A stretch of 64,000 bases of DNA from Punica granatum (GCF_007655135.1 NW_022204465.1:1-64000), one strand, 5' to 3'. Numbered from the stretch's first letter, positions 14,301-30,072 are shown. Numbers and translations are program-made. The notes: generated by a model from the letters alone, not told the origin.

Positions 14301-17300
14301 AGACTCTTGACACGAACTAAAATTGCTAGTCATATATAATTCTAAAAATATTTCTGTCTAAATTAAATATATTACCAAATTAAGATAATAATATTTTGAG
14401 TCTATGGATCAAGACATCTCATCTTCCCCATCCACATCACGAGAATATTTCCTTAATATATCCAAGATATGCTTCTTTGGGCTTGGGCTTGTTCATACTG
14501 AAATGGGCTGAAAATCCTCCGTATCATTGACGCAGCGCAGATCACGATTTTTCGCGCCTAAATTTGAACTTAGACTAGAAGGGAACAGAACACGGCTATA
14601 CCCTAACGACATGCTGAAAACAAAGACTTATAGCAAACTCAAAGTATCTTTCATCAATAGCTGTTTCTGAAATATCTAGTTTTCTCTTCTAATACATTGG
14701 GGTGGACTATATAAAGGCCTAAGAAAACTATGAAACTAAAATAGGAAATTAGAATCTAGGCCGTTACTATGTAACTTCCTAAAACAAAACAAGTAATTAT
14801 TCCAAAATTGGAAACTTAGACTCTTGACACGAACTAAAATTGCTAGTCATATATAATTCTAAAAATATTTCTGTCTAAATTAAATATATTACCAAATTAA
14901 GATAATAATATTTTGAGTCTATGGATCAAGACATCTCATCTTCCCCATCCACATCACGAGAATATTTCCTTAATATATCCAAGATATGCTTCTTTGGGCT
15001 TGGGCTTGTTCATACTGAAATGGGCTGAAAATCCTCCGTATCATTGACGCAGCGCAGATCACGATTTTTCGCGCCTAAATTTGAACTTAGACTAGAAGGG
15101 AACAGAACACGGCTATACCCTAACGACATGCTGAAAACAAAGACTTATAGCAAACTCAAAGTATCTTTCATCAATAGCTGTTTCTGAAATATCTAGTTTT
15201 CTCTTCTAATACATTGGGGTGGACTATATAAAGGCCTAAGAAAACTATGAAACTAAAATAGGAAATTAGAATCTAGGCCGTTACTATGTAACTTCCTAAA
15301 ACAAAACAAGTAATTATTCCAAAATTGGAAACTTAGACTCTTGACACGAACTAAAATTGCTAGTCATATATAATTCTAAAAATATTTCTGTCTAAATTAA
15401 ATATATTACCAAATTAAGATAATAATATTTTGAGTCTATGGATCAAGACATCTCATCTTCCCCATCCACATCACGAGAATATTTCCTTAATATATCCAAG
15501 ATATGCTTCTTTGGGCTTGGGCTTGTTCATACTGAAATGGGCTGAAAATCCTCCGTATCATTGACGCAGCGCAGATCACGATTTTTCGCGCCTAAATTTG
15601 AACTTAGACTAGAAGGGAACAGAACACGGCTATACCCTAACGACATGCTGAAAACAAAGACTTATAGCAAACTCAAAGTATCTTTCATCAATAGCTGTTT
15701 CTGAAATATCTAGTTTTCTCTTCTAATACATTGGGGTGGACTATATAAAGGCCTAAGAAAACTATGAAACTAAAATAGGAAATTAGAATCTAGGCCGTTA
15801 CTATGTAACTTCCTAAAACAAAACAAGTAATTATTCCAAAATTGGAAACCTTAGACTCTTGACACGAACTAAAATTGCTAGTCATATATAATTCTAAAAA
15901 TATTTCTGTCTAAATTAAATATATTACCAAATTAAGATAATAATATTTTGAGTCTATGGATCAAGACATCTCATCTTCCCCATCCACATCACGAGAATAT
16001 TTCCTTAATATATCCAAGATATGCTTCTTTGGGCTTGGGCTTGTTCATACTGAAATGGGCTGAAAATCCTCCGTATCATTGACGCAGCGCAGATCACGAT
16101 TTTTCGCGCCTAAATTTGAACTTAGACTAGAAGGGAACAGAACACGGCTATACCCTAACGACATGCTGAAAACAAAGACTTATAGCAAACTCAAAGTATC
16201 TTTCATCAATAGCTGTTTCTGAAATATCTAGTTTTCTCTTCTAATACATTGGGGTGGACTATATAAAGGCCTAAGAAAACTATGAAACTAAAATAGGAAA
16301 TTAGAATCTAGGCCGTTACTATGTAACTTCCTAAAACAAAACAAGTAATTATTCCAAAATTGGAAACCTTAGACTCTTGACACGAACTAAAATTGCTAGT
16401 CATATATAATTCTAAAAATATTTCTGTCTAAATTAAATATATTACCAAATTAAGATAATAATATTTTGAGTCTATGGATCAAGACATCTCATCTTCCCCA
16501 TCCACATCACGAGAATATTTCCTTAATATATCCAAGATATGCTTCTTTGGGCTTGGGCTTGTTCATACTGAAATGGGCTGAAAATCCTCCGTATCATTGA
16601 CGCAGCGCAGATCACGATTTTTCGCGCCTAAATTTGAACTTAGACTAGAAGGGAACAGAACACGGCTATACCCTAACGACATGCTGAAAACAAAGACTTA
16701 TAGCAAACTCAAAGTATCTTTCATCAATAGCTGTTTCTGAAATATCTAGTTTTCTCTTCTAATACATTGGGGTGGACTATATAAAGGCCTAAGAAAACTA
16801 TGAAACTAAAATAGGAAATTAGAATCTAGGCCGTTACTATGTAACTTCCTAAAACAAAACAAGTAATTATTCCAAAATTGGAAACCTTAGACTCTTGACA
16901 CGAACTAAAATTGCTAGTCATATATAATTCTAAAAATATTTCTGTCTAAATTAAATATATTACCAAATTAAGATAATAATATTTTGAGTCTATGGATCAA
17001 GACATCTCATCTTCCCCATCCACATCACGAGAATATTTCCTTAATATATCCAAGATATGCTTCTTTGGGCTTGGGCTTGTTCATACTGAAATGGGCTGAA
17101 AATCCTCCGTATCATTGACGCAGCGCAGATCACGATTTTTCGCGCCTAAATTTGAACTTAGACTAGAAGGGAACAGAACACGGCTATACCCTAACGACAT
17201 GCTGAAAACAAAGACTTATAGCAAACTCAAAGTATCTTTCATCAATAGCTGTTTCTGAAATATCTAGTTTTCTCTTCTAATACATTGGGGTGGACTATAT

Positions 17301-20300
17301 AAAGGCCTAAGAAAACTATGAAACTAAAATAGGAAATTAGAATCTAGGCCGTTACTATGTAACTTCCTAAAACAAAACAAGTAATTATTCCAAAATTGGA
17401 AACTTAGACTCTTGACACGAACTAAAATTGCTAGTCATATATAATTCTAAAAATATTTCTGTCTAAATTAAATATATTACCAAATTAAGATAATAATATT
17501 TTGAGTCTATGGATCAAGACATCTCATCTTCCCCATCCACATCACGAGAATATTTCCTTAATATATCCAAGATATGCTTCTTTGGGCTTGGGCTTGTTCA
17601 TACTGAAATGGGCTGAAAATCCTCCGTATCATTGACGCAGCGCAGATCACGATTTTTCGCGCCTAAATTTGAACTTAGACTAGAAGGGAACAGAACACGG
17701 CTATACCCTAACGACATGCTGAAAACAAAGACTTATAGCAAACTCAAAGTATCTTTCATCAATAGCTGTTTCTGAAATATCTAGTTTTCTCTTCTAATAC
17801 ATTGGGGTGGACTATATAAAGGCCTAAGAAAACTATGAAACTAAAATAGGAAATTAGAATCTAGGCCGTTACTATGTAACTTCCTAAAACAAAACAAGTA
17901 ATTATTCCAAAATTGGAAACCTTAGACTCTTGACACGAACTAAAATTGCTAGTCATATATAATTCTAAAAATATTTCTGTCTAAATTAAATATATTACCA
18001 AATTAAGATAATAATATTTTGAGTCTATGGATCAAGACATCTCATCTTCCCCATCCACATCACGAGAATATTTCCTTAATATATCCAAGATATGCTTCTT
18101 TGGGCTTGGGCTTGTTCATACTGAAATGGGCTGAAAATCCTCCGTATCATTGACGCAGCGCAGATCACGATTTTTCGCGCCTAAATTTGAACTTAGACTA
18201 GAAGGGAACAGAACACGGCTATACCCTAACGACATGCTGAAAACAAAGACTTATAGCAAACTCAAAGTATCTTTCATCAATAGCTGTTTCTGAAATATCT
18301 AGTTTTCTCTTCTAATACATTGGGGTGGACTATATAAAGGCCTAAGAAAACTATGAAACTAAAATAGGAAATTAGAATCTAGGCCGTTACTATGTAACTT
18401 CCTAAAACAAAACAAGTAATTATTCCAAAATTGGAAACCTTAGACTCTTGACACGAACTAAAATTGCTAGTCATATATAATTCTAAAAATATTTCTGTCT
18501 AAATTAAATATATTACCAAATTAAGATAATAATATTTTGAGTCTATGGATCAAGACATCTCATCTTCCCCATCCACATCACGAGAATATTTCCTTAATAT
18601 ATCCAAGATATGCTTCTTTGGGCTTGGGCTTGTTCATACTGAAATGGGCTGAAAATCCTCCGTATCATTGACGCAGCGCAGATCACGATTTTTCGCGCCT
18701 AAATTTGAACTTAGACTAGAAGGGAACAGAACACGGCTATACCCTAACGACATGCTGAAAACAAAGACTTATAGCAAACTCAAAGTATCTTTCATCAATA
18801 GCTGTTTCTGAAATATCTAGTTTTCTCTTCTAATACATTGGGGTGGACTATATAAAGGCCTAAGAAAACTATGAAACTAAAATAGGAAATTAGAATCTAG
18901 GCCGTTACTATGTAACTTCCTAAAACAAAACAAGTAATTATTCCAAAATTGGAAACCTTAGACTCTTGACACGAACTAAAATTGCTAGTCATATATAATT
19001 CTAAAAATATTTCTGTCTAAATTAAATATATTACCAAATTAAGATAATAATATTTTGAGTCTATGGATCAAGACATCTCATCTTCCCCATCCACATCACG
19101 AGAATATTTCCTTAATATATCCAAGATATGCTTCTTTGGGCTTGGGCTTGTTCATACTGAAATGGGCTGAAAATCCTCCGTATCATTGACGCAGCGCAGA
19201 TCACGATTTTTCGCGCCTAAATTTGAACTTAGACTAGAAGGGAACAGAACACGGCTATACCCTAACGACATGCTGAAAACAAAGACTTATAGCAAACTCA
19301 AAGTATCTTTCATCAATAGCTGTTTCTGAAATATCTAGTTTTCTCTTCTAATACATTGGGGTGGACTATATAAAGGCCTAAGAAAACTATGAAACTAAAA
19401 TAGGAAATTAGAATCTAGGCCGTTACTATGTAACTTCCTAAAACAAAACAAGTAATTATTCCAAAATTGGAAACCTTAGACTCTTGACACGAACTAAAAT
19501 TGCTAGTCATATATAATTCTAAAAATATTTCTGTCTAAATTAAATATATTACCAAATTAAGATAATAATATTTTGAGTCTATGGATCAAGACATCTCATC
19601 TTCCCCATCCACATCACGAGAATATTTCCTTAATATATCCAAGATATGCTTCTTTGGGCTTGGGCTTGTTCATACTGAAATGGGCTGAAAATCCTCCGTA
19701 TCATTGACGCAGCGCAGATCACGATTTTTCGCGCCTAAATTTGAACTTAGACTAGAAGGGAACAGAACACGGCTATACCCTAACGACATGCTGAAAACAA
19801 AGACTTATAGCAAACTCAAAGTATCTTTCATCAATAGCTGTTTCTGAAATATCTAGTTTTCTCTTCTAATACATTGGGGTGGACTATATAAAGGCCTAAG
19901 AAAACTATGAAACTAAAATAGGAAATTAGAATCTAGGCCGTTACTATGTAACTTCCTAAAACAAAACAAGTAATTATTCCAAAATTGGAAACTTAGACTC
20001 TTGACACGAACTAAAATTGCTAGTCATATATAATTCTAAAAATATTTCTGTCTAAATTAAATATATTACCAAATTAAGATAATAATATTTTGAGTCTATG
20101 GATCAAGACATCTCATCTTCCCCATCCACATCACGAGAATATTTCCTTAATATATCCAAGATATGCTTCTTTGGGCTTGGGCTTGTTCATACTGAAATGG
20201 GCTGAAAATCCTCCGTATCATTGACGCAGCGCAGATCACGATTTTTCGCGCCTAAATTTGAACTTAGACTAGAAGGGAACAGAACACGGCTATACCCTAA

Positions 20301-23300
20301 CGACATGCTGAAAACAAAGACTTATAGCAAACTCAAAGTATCTTTCATCAATAGCTGTTTCTGAAATATCTAGTTTTCTCTTCTAATACATTGGGGTGGA
20401 CTATATAAAGGCCTAAGAAAACTATGAAACTAAAATAGGAAATTAGAATCTAGGCCGTTACTATGTAACTTCCTAAAACAAAACAAGTAATTATTCCAAA
20501 ATTGGAAACTTAGACTCTTGACACGAACTAAAATTGCTAGTCATATATAATTCTAAAAATATTTCTGTCTAAATTAAATATATTACCAAATTAAGATAAT
20601 AATATTTTGAGTCTATGGATCAAGACATCTCATCTTCCCCATCCACATCACGAGAATATTTCCTTAATATATCCAAGATATGCTTCTTTGGGCTTGGGCT
20701 TGTTCATACTGAAATGGGCTGAAAATCCTCCGTATCATTGACGCAGCGCAGATCACGATTTTTCGCGCCTAAATTTGAACTTAGACTAGAAGGGAACAGA
20801 ACACGGCTATACCCTAACGACATGCTGAAAACAAAGACTTATAGCAAACTCAAAGTATCTTTCATCAATAGCTGTTTCTGAAATATCTAGTTTTCTCTTC
20901 TAATACATTGGGGTGGACTATATAAAGGCCTAAGAAAACTATGAAACTAAAATAGGAAATTAGAATCTAGGCCGTTACTATGTAACTTCCTAAAACAAAA
21001 CAAGTAATTATTCCAAAATTGGAAACCTTAGACTCTTGACACGAACTAAAATTGCTAGTCATATATAATTCTAAAAATATTTCTGTCTAAATTAAATATA
21101 TTACCAAATTAAGATAATAATATTTTGAGTCTATGGATCAAGACATCTCATCTTCCCCATCCACATCACGAGAATATTTCCTTAATATATCCAAGATATG
21201 CTTCTTTGGGCTTGGGCTTGTTCATACTGAAATGGGCTGAAAATCCTCCGTATCATTGACGCAGCGCAGATCACGATTTTTCGCGCCTAAATTTGAACTT
21301 AGACTAGAAGGGAACAGAACACGGCTATACCCTAACGACATGCTGAAAACAAAGACTTATAGCAAACTCAAAGTATCTTTCATCAATAGCTGTTTCTGAA
21401 ATATCTAGTTTTCTCTTCTAATACATTGGGGTGGACTATATAAAGGCCTAAGAAAACTATGAAACTAAAATAGGAAATTAGAATCTAGGCCGTTACTATG
21501 TAACTTCCTAAAACAAAACAAGTAATTATTCCAAAATTGGAAACTTAGACTCTTGACACGAACTAAAATTGCTAGTCATATATAATTCTAAAAATATTTC
21601 TGTCTAAATTAAATATATTACCAAATTAAGATAATAATATTTTGAGTCTATGGATCAAGACATCTCATCTTCCCCATCCACATCACGAGAATATTTCCTT
21701 AATATATCCAAGATATGCTTCTTTGGGCTTGGGCTTGTTCATACTGAAATGGGCTGAAAATCCTCCGTATCATTGACGCAGCGCAGATCACGATTTTTCG
21801 CGCCTAAATTTGAACTTAGACTAGAAGGGAACAGAACACGGCTATACCCTAACGACATGCTGAAAACAAAGACTTATAGCAAACTCAAAGTATCTTTCAT
21901 CAATAGCTGTTTCTGAAATATCTAGTTTTCTCTTCTAATACATTGGGGTGGACTATATAAAGGCCTAAGAAAACTATGAAACTAAAATAGGAAATTAGAA
22001 TCTAGGCCGTTACTATGTAACTTCCTAAAACAAAACAAGTAATTATTCCAAAATTGGAAACTTAGACTCTTGACACGAACTAAAATTGCTAGTCATATAT
22101 AATTCTAAAAATATTTCTGTCTAAATTAAATATATTACCAAATTAAGATAATAATATTTTGAGTCTATGGATCAAGACATCTCATCTTCCCCATCCACAT
22201 CACGAGAATATTTCCTTAATATATCCAAGATATGCTTCTTTGGGCTTGGGCTTGTTCATACTGAAATGGGCTGAAAATCCTCCGTATCATTGACGCAGCG
22301 CAGATCACGATTTTTCGCGCCTAAATTTGAACTTAGACTAGAAGGGAACAGAACACGGCTATACCCTAACGACATGCTGAAAACAAAGACTTATAGCAAA
22401 CTCAAAGTATCTTTCATCAATAGCTGTTTCTGAAATATCTAGTTTTCTCTTCTAATACATTGGGGTGGACTATATAAAGGCCTAAGAAAACTATGAAACT
22501 AAAATAGGAAATTAGAATCTAGGCCGTTACTATGTAACTTCCTAAAACAAAACAAGTAATTATTCCAAAATTGGAAACTTAGACTCTTGACACGAACTAA
22601 AATTGCTAGTCATATATAATTCTAAAAATATTTCTGTCTAAATTAAATATATTACCAAATTAAGATAATAATATTTTGAGTCTATGGATCAAGACATCTC
22701 ATCTTCCCCATCCACATCACGAGAATATTTCCTTAATATATCCAAGATATGCTTCTTTGGGCTTGGGCTTGTTCATACTGAAATGGGCTGAAAATCCTCC
22801 GTATCATTGACGCAGCGCAGATCACGATTTTTCGCGCCTAAATTTGAACTTAGACTAGAAGGGAACAGAACACGGCTATACCCTAACGACATGCTGAAAA
22901 CAAAGACTTATAGCAAACTCAAAGTATCTTTCATCAATAGCTGTTTCTGAAATATCTAGTTTTCTCTTCTAATACATTGGGGTGGACTATATAAAGGCCT
23001 AAGAAAACTATGAAACTAAAATAGGAAATTAGAATCTAGGCCGTTACTATGTAACTTCCTAAAACAAAACAAGTAATTATTCCAAAATTGGAAACCTTAG
23101 ACTCTTGACACGAACTAAAATTGCTAGTCATATATAATTCTAAAAATATTTCTGTCTAAATTAAATATATTACCAAATTAAGATAATAATATTTTGAGTC
23201 TATGGATCAAGACATCTCATCTTCCCCATCCACATCACGAGAATATTTCCTTAATATATCCAAGATATGCTTCTTTGGGCTTGGGCTTGTTCATACTGAA

Positions 23301-26300
23301 ATGGGCTGAAAATCCTCCGTATCATTGACGCAGCGCAGATCACGATTTTTCGCGCCTAAATTTGAACTTAGACTAGAAGGGAACAGAACACGGCTATACC
23401 CTAACGACATGCTGAAAACAAAGACTTATAGCAAACTCAAAGTATCTTTCATCAATAGCTGTTTCTGAAATATCTAGTTTTCTCTTCTAATACATTGGGG
23501 TGGACTATATAAAGGCCTAAGAAAACTATGAAACTAAAATAGGAAATTAGAATCTAGGCCGTTACTATGTAACTTCCTAAAACAAAACAAGTAATTATTC
23601 CAAAATTGGAAACTTAGACTCTTGACACGAACTAAAATTGCTAGTCATATATAATTCTAAAAATATTTCTGTCTAAATTAAATATATTACCAAATTAAGA
23701 TAATAATATTTTGAGTCTATGGATCAAGACATCTCATCTTCCCCATCCACATCACGAGAATATTTCCTTAATATATCCAAGATATGCTTCTTTGGGCTTG
23801 GGCTTGTTCATACTGAAATGGGCTGAAAATCCTCCGTATCATTGACGCAGCGCAGATCACGATTTTTCGCGCCTAAATTTGAACTTAGACTAGAAGGGAA
23901 CAGAACACGGCTATACCCTAACGACATGCTGAAAACAAAGACTTATAGCAAACTCAAAGTATCTTTCATCAATAGCTGTTTCTGAAATATCTAGTTTTCT
24001 CTTCTAATACATTGGGGTGGACTATATAAAGGCCTAAGAAAACTATGAAACTAAAATAGGAAATTAGAATCTAGGCCGTTACTATGTAACTTCCTAAAAC
24101 AAAACAAGTAATTATTCCAAAATTGGAAACTTAGACTCTTGACACGAACTAAAATTGCTAGTCATATATAATTCTAAAAATATTTCTGTCTAAATTAAAT
24201 ATATTACCAAATTAAGATAATAATATTTTGAGTCTATGGATCAAGACATCTCATCTTCCCCATCCACATCACGAGAATATTTCCTTAATATATCCAAGAT
24301 ATGCTTCTTTGGGCTTGGGCTTGTTCATACTGAAATGGGCTGAAAATCCTCCGTATCATTGACGCAGCGCAGATCACGATTTTTCGCGCCTAAATTTGAA
24401 CTTAGACTAGAAGGGAACAGAACACGGCTATACCCTAACGACATGCTGAAAACAAAGACTTATAGCAAACTCAAAGTATCTTTCATCAATAGCTGTTTCT
24501 GAAATATCTAGTTTTCTCTTCTAATACATTGGGGTGGACTATATAAAGGCCTAAGAAAACTATGAAACTAAAATAGGAAATTAGAATCTAGGCCGTTACT
24601 ATGTAACTTCCTAAAACAAAACAAGTAATTATTCCAAAATTGGAAACTTAGACTCTTGACACGAACTAAAATTGCTAGTCATATATAATTCTAAAAATAT
24701 TTCTGTCTAAATTAAATATATTACCAAATTAAGATAATAATATTTTGAGTCTATGGATCAAGACATCTCATCTTCCCCATCCACATCACGAGAATATTTC
24801 CTTAATATATCCAAGATATGCTTCTTTGGGCTTGGGCTTGTTCATACTGAAATGGGCTGAAAATCCTCCGTATCATTGACGCAGCGCAGATCACGATTTT
24901 TCGCGCCTAAATTTGAACTTAGACTAGAAGGGAACAGAACACGGCTATACCCTAACGACATGCTGAAAACAAAGACTTATAGCAAACTCAAAGTATCTTT
25001 CATCAATAGCTGTTTCTGAAATATCTAGTTTTCTCTTCTAATACATTGGGGTGGACTATATAAAGGCCTAAGAAAACTATGAAACTAAAATAGGAAATTA
25101 GAATCTAGGCCGTTACTATGTAACTTCCTAAAACAAAACAAGTAATTATTCCAAAATTGGAAACTTAGACTCTTGACACGAACTAAAATTGCTAGTCATA
25201 TATAATTCTAAAAATATTTCTGTCTAAATTAAATATATTACCAAATTAAGATAATAATATTTTGAGTCTATGGATCAAGACATCTCATCTTCCCCATCCA
25301 CATCACGAGAATATTTCCTTAATATATCCAAGATATGCTTCTTTGGGCTTGGGCTTGTTCATACTGAAATGGGCTGAAAATCCTCCGTATCATTGACGCA
25401 GCGCAGATCACGATTTTTCGCGCCTAAATTTGAACTTAGACTAGAAGGGAACAGAACACGGCTATACCCTAACGACATGCTGAAAACAAAGACTTATAGC
25501 AAACTCAAAGTATCTTTCATCAATAGCTGTTTCTGAAATATCTAGTTTTCTCTTCTAATACATTGGGGTGGACTATATAAAGGCCTAAGAAAACTATGAA
25601 ACTAAAATAGGAAATTAGAATCTAGGCCGTTACTATGTAACTTCCTAAAACAAAACAAGTAATTATTCCAAAATTGGAAACTTTAGACTCTTGACACGAA
25701 CTAAAATTGCTAGTCATATATAATTCTAAAAATATTTCTGTCTAAATTAAATATATTACCAAATTAAGATAATAATATTTTGAGTCTATGGATCAAGACA
25801 TCTCATCTTCCCCATCCACATCACGAGAATATTTCCTTAATATATCCAAGATATGCTTCTTTGGGCTTGGGCTTGTTCATACTGAAATGGGCTGAAAATC
25901 CTCCGTATCATTGACGCAGCGCAGATCACGATTTTTCGCGCCTAAATTTGAACTTAGACTAGAAGGGAACAGAACACGGCTATACCCTAACGACATGCTG
26001 AAAACAAAGACTTATAGCAAACTCAAAGTATCTTTCATCAATAGCTGTTTCTGAAATATCTAGTTTTCTCTTCTAATACATTGGGGTGGACTATATAAAG
26101 GCCTAAGAAAACTATGAAACTAAAATAGGAAATTAGAATCTAGGCCGTTACTATGTAACTTCCTAAAACAAAACAAGTAATTATTCCAAAATTGGAAACT
26201 TTAGACTCTTGACACGAACTAAAATTGCTAGTCATATATAATTCTAAAAATATTTCTGTCTAAATTAAATATATTACCAAATTAAGATAATAATATTTTG

Positions 26301-28453
26301 AGTCTATGGATCAAGACATCTCATCTTCCCCATCCACATCACGAGAATATTTCCTTAATATATCCAAGATATGCTTCTTTGGGCTTGGGCTTGTTCATAC
26401 TGAAATGGGCTGAAAATCCTCCGTATCATTGACGCAGCGCAGATCACGATTTTTCGCGCCTAAATTTGAACTTAGACTAGAAGGGAACAGAACACGGCTA
26501 TACCCTAACGACATGCTGAAAACAAAGACTTATAGCAAACTCAAAGTATCTTTCATCAATAGCTGTTTCTGAAATATCTAGTTTTCTCTTCTAATACATT
26601 GGGGTGGACTATATAAAGGCCTAAGAAAACTATGAAACTAAAATAGGAAATTAGAATCTAGGCCGTTACTATGTAACTTCCTAAAACAAAACAAGTAATT
26701 ATTCCAAAATTGGAAACTTTAGACTCTTGACACGAACTAAAATTGCTAGTCATATATAATTCTAAAAATATTTCTGTCTAAATTAAATATATTACCAAAT
26801 TAAGATAATAATATTTTGAGTCTATGGATCAAGACATCTCATCTTCCCCATCCACATCACGAGAATATTTCCTTAATATATCCAAGATATGCTTCTTTGG
26901 GCTTGGGCTTGTTCATACTGAAATGGGCTGAAAATCCTCCGTATCATTGACGCAGCGCAGATCACGATTTTTCGCGCCTAAATTTGAACTTAGACTAGAA
27001 GGGAACAGAACACGGCTATACCCTAACGACATGCTGAAAACAAAGACTTATAGCAAACTCAAAGTATCTTTCATCAATAGCTGTTTCTGAAATATCTAGT
27101 TTTCTCTTCTAATACATTGGGGTGGACTATATAAAGGCCTAAGAAAACTATGAAACTAAAATAGGAAATTAGAATCTAGGCCGTTACTATGTAACTTCCT
27201 AAAACAAAACAAGTAATTATTCCAAAATTGGAAACTTAGACTCTTGACACGAACTAAAATTGCTAGTCATATATAATTCTAAAAATATTTCTGTCTAAAT
27301 TAAATATATTACCAAATTAAGATAATAATATTTTGAGTCTATGGATCAAGACATCTCATCTTCCCCATCCACATCACGAGAATATTTCCTTAATATATCC
27401 AAGATATGCTTCTTTGGGCTTGGGCTTGTTCATACTGAAATGGGCTGAAAATCCTCCGTATCATTGACGCAGCGCAGATCACGATTTTTCGCGCCTAAAT
27501 TTGAACTTAGACTAGAAGGGAACAGAACACGGCTATACCCTAACGACATGCTGAAAACAAAGACTTATAGCAAACTCAAAGTATCTTTCATCAATAGCTG
27601 TTTCTGAAATATCTAGTTTTCTCTTCTAATACATTGGGGTGGACTATATAAAGGCCTAAGAAAACTATGAAACTAAAATAGGAAATTAGAATCTAGGCCG
27701 TTACTATGTAACTTCCTAAAACAAAACAAGTAATTATTCCAAAATTGGAAACTTAGACTCTTGACACGAACTAAAATTGCTAGTCATATATAATTCTAAA
27801 AATATTTCTGTCTAAATTAAATATATTACCAAATTAAGATAATAATATTTTGAGTCTATGGATCAAGACATCTCATCTTCCCCATCCACATCACGAGAAT
27901 ATTTCCTTAATATATCCAAGATATGCTTCTTTGGGCTTGGGCTTGTTCATACTGAAATGGGCTGAAAATCCTCCGTATCATTGACGCAGCGCAGATCACG
28001 ATTTTTCGCGCCTAAATTTGAACTTAGACTAGAAGGGAACAGAACACGGCTATACCCTAACGACATGCTGAAAACAAAGACTTATAGCAAACTCAAAGTA
28101 TCTTTCATCAATAGCTGTTTCTGAAATATCTAGTTTTCTCTTCTAATACATTGGGGTGGACTATATAAAGGCCTAAGAAAACTATGAAACTAAAATAGGA
28201 AATTAGAATCTAGGCCGTTACTATGTAACTTCCTAAAACAAAACAAGTAATTATTCCAAAATTGGAAACTTAGACTCTTGACACGAACTAAAATTGCTAG
28301 TCATATATAATTCTAAAAATATTTCTGTCTAAATTAAATATATTACCAAATTAAGATAATAATATTTTGAGTCTATGGATCAAGACATCTCATCTTCCCC
28401 ATCCACATCACGAGAATATTTCCTTAATATATCCAAGATATGCTTCTTTGGGC
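11376..28453. repeat. Array block U23-U55, uniform except for one alternating marker
   Basis: Unit starts run 11376, 11894, 12411, 12929, 13447, 13965, 14483, 15000, 15517, 16035, 16553, 17071, 17588, 18106, 18624, 19142, 19660, 20177, 20694, 21212, 21729, 22246, 22763, 23281, 23798, 24315, 24832, 25349, 25867, 26385, 26903, 27420, 27937. I saw no difference between these monomers except just after the CArG word: AAACCTTAG (C), AAACTTAG (d, giving 517 bp) or AAACTTTAG (T). From U23 the order is C d CCCC dd CCC d CCCC dd C ddd C dddd TTT ddd. Runs rather than random mixing indicate that groups of several monomers were duplicated together. Confidence 0.9.
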
Positions 28454-30002
28454 TTGGGCTTGTTCATACTGAAATGGGCTGAAAATCCTCCGTATCATTG
28501 ACGCAGCGCAGATCACGATTTTTCGCGCCTAAATTTGAACTTAGACTAGAAGGGAACAGAACACGGCTATACCCTAACGACATGCTGAAAACAAAGACTT
28601 ATAGCAAACTCAAAGTATCTTTCATCAATAGCTGTTTCTGAAATATCTAGTTTTCTCTTCTAATACATTGGGGTGGACTATATAAAGGCCTAAGAAAACT
28701 ATGAAACTAAAATAGGAAATTAGAATCTAGGCCGTTACTATGTAACTTCCTAAAACAAAACAAGTAATTATTCCAAAATTGGAAACTTTAGACTCTTGAC
28801 ACGAACTAAAATTGCTAGTCATATATAATTCTAAAAATATTTCTGTCTAAATTAAATATATTACCAAATTAAGATAATAATATTTTGAGTCTATGGATCA
28901 AGACATCTCATCTTCCCCATCCACATCACGAGAATATTTCCTTAATATATCCAAGATATGCTTCTTTGGGCTTGGGCTTGTTCATACTGAAATGGGCTGA
29001 AAATCCTCCGTATCATTGACGCAGCGCAGATCACGATTTTTCGCGCCTAAATTTGAACTTAGACTAGAAGGGAACAGAACACGGCTATACCCTAACGACA
29101 TGCTGAAAACAAAGACTTATAGCAAACTCAAAGTATCTTTCATCAATAGCTGTTTCTGAAATATCTAGTTTTCTCTTCTAATACATTGGGGTGGACTATA
29201 TAAAGGCCTAAGAAAACTATGAAACTAAAATAGGAAATTAGAATCTAGGCCGTTACTATGTAACTTCCTAAAACAAAACAAGTAATTATTCCAAAATTGG
29301 AAACTTTAGACTCTTGACACGAACTAAAATTGCTAGTCATATATAATTCTAAAAATATTTCTGTCTAAATTAAATATATTACCAAATTAAGATAATAATA
29401 TTTTGAGTCTATGGATCAAGACATCTCATCTTCCCCATCCACATCACGAGAATATTTCCTTAATATATCCAAGATATGCTTCTTTGGGCTTGGGCTTGTT
29501 CATACTGAAATGGGCTGAAAATCCTCCGTATCATTGACGCAGCGCAGATCACGATTTTTCGCGCCTAAATTTGAACTTAGACTAGAAGGGAACAGAACAC
29601 GGCTATACCCTAACGACATGCTGAAAACAAAGACTTATAGCAAACTCAAAGTATCTTTCATCAATAGCTGTTTCTGAAATATCTAGTTTTCTCTTCTAAT
29701 ACATTGGGGTGGACTATATAAAGGCCTAAGAAAACTATGAAACTAAAATAGGAAATTAGAATCTAGGCCGTTACTATGTAACTTCCTAAAACAAAACAAG
29801 TAATTATTCCAAAATTGGAAACTTTAGACTCTTGACACGAACTAAAATTGCTAGTCATATATAATTCTAAAAATATTTCTGTCTAAATTAAATATATTAC
29901 CAAATTAAGATAATAATATTTTGAGTCTATGGATCAAGACATCTCATCTTCCCCATCCACATCACGAGAATATTTCCTTAATATATCCAAGATATGCTTC
30001 TT

Positions 30003-30034
30003 TGGGCTTGGGCTTGTTCATACTGAAATGGGCT
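30003..30034 (+). promoter_or_regulatory. Three site II-like TGGGCT words (representative unit U59)
   Basis: TGGGCT occurs at 30003-30008, 30009-30014 and 30029-30034. The first two overlap the unit junction as the doublet TTGGGCTTGGGCT. TGGGCC/T words are the plant site II elements, known to be bound by TCP-family factors in promoters of ribosomal-protein, respiratory and cell-cycle genes. The third word becomes TTGGCT in the diverged subtype (45570, 47124, 63699), so it is the least conserved. Clusters of TGGGCT are common in plant intergenic DNA, which is the main clue to the type of organism. Function here is inference. Confidence 0.5.
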
Positions 30035-30052
30035 GAAAATCCTCCGTATCAT

Positions 30053-30057
30053 TGACG
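30053..30057 (+). promoter_or_regulatory. TGACG word
   Basis: TGACG sits in CATTGACGCAG at offset 46-50 of each unit, between the site II words and the E2F word. TGACG is the core bound by plant TGA-type bZIP factors (as-1-like half site), and TTGAC is the W-box core. A single 5-base word is weak evidence; it is listed because it is part of a compact cluster of promoter words present in nearly every monomer. Confidence 0.25.
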
Positions 30058-30072
30058 CAGCGCAGATCACGA

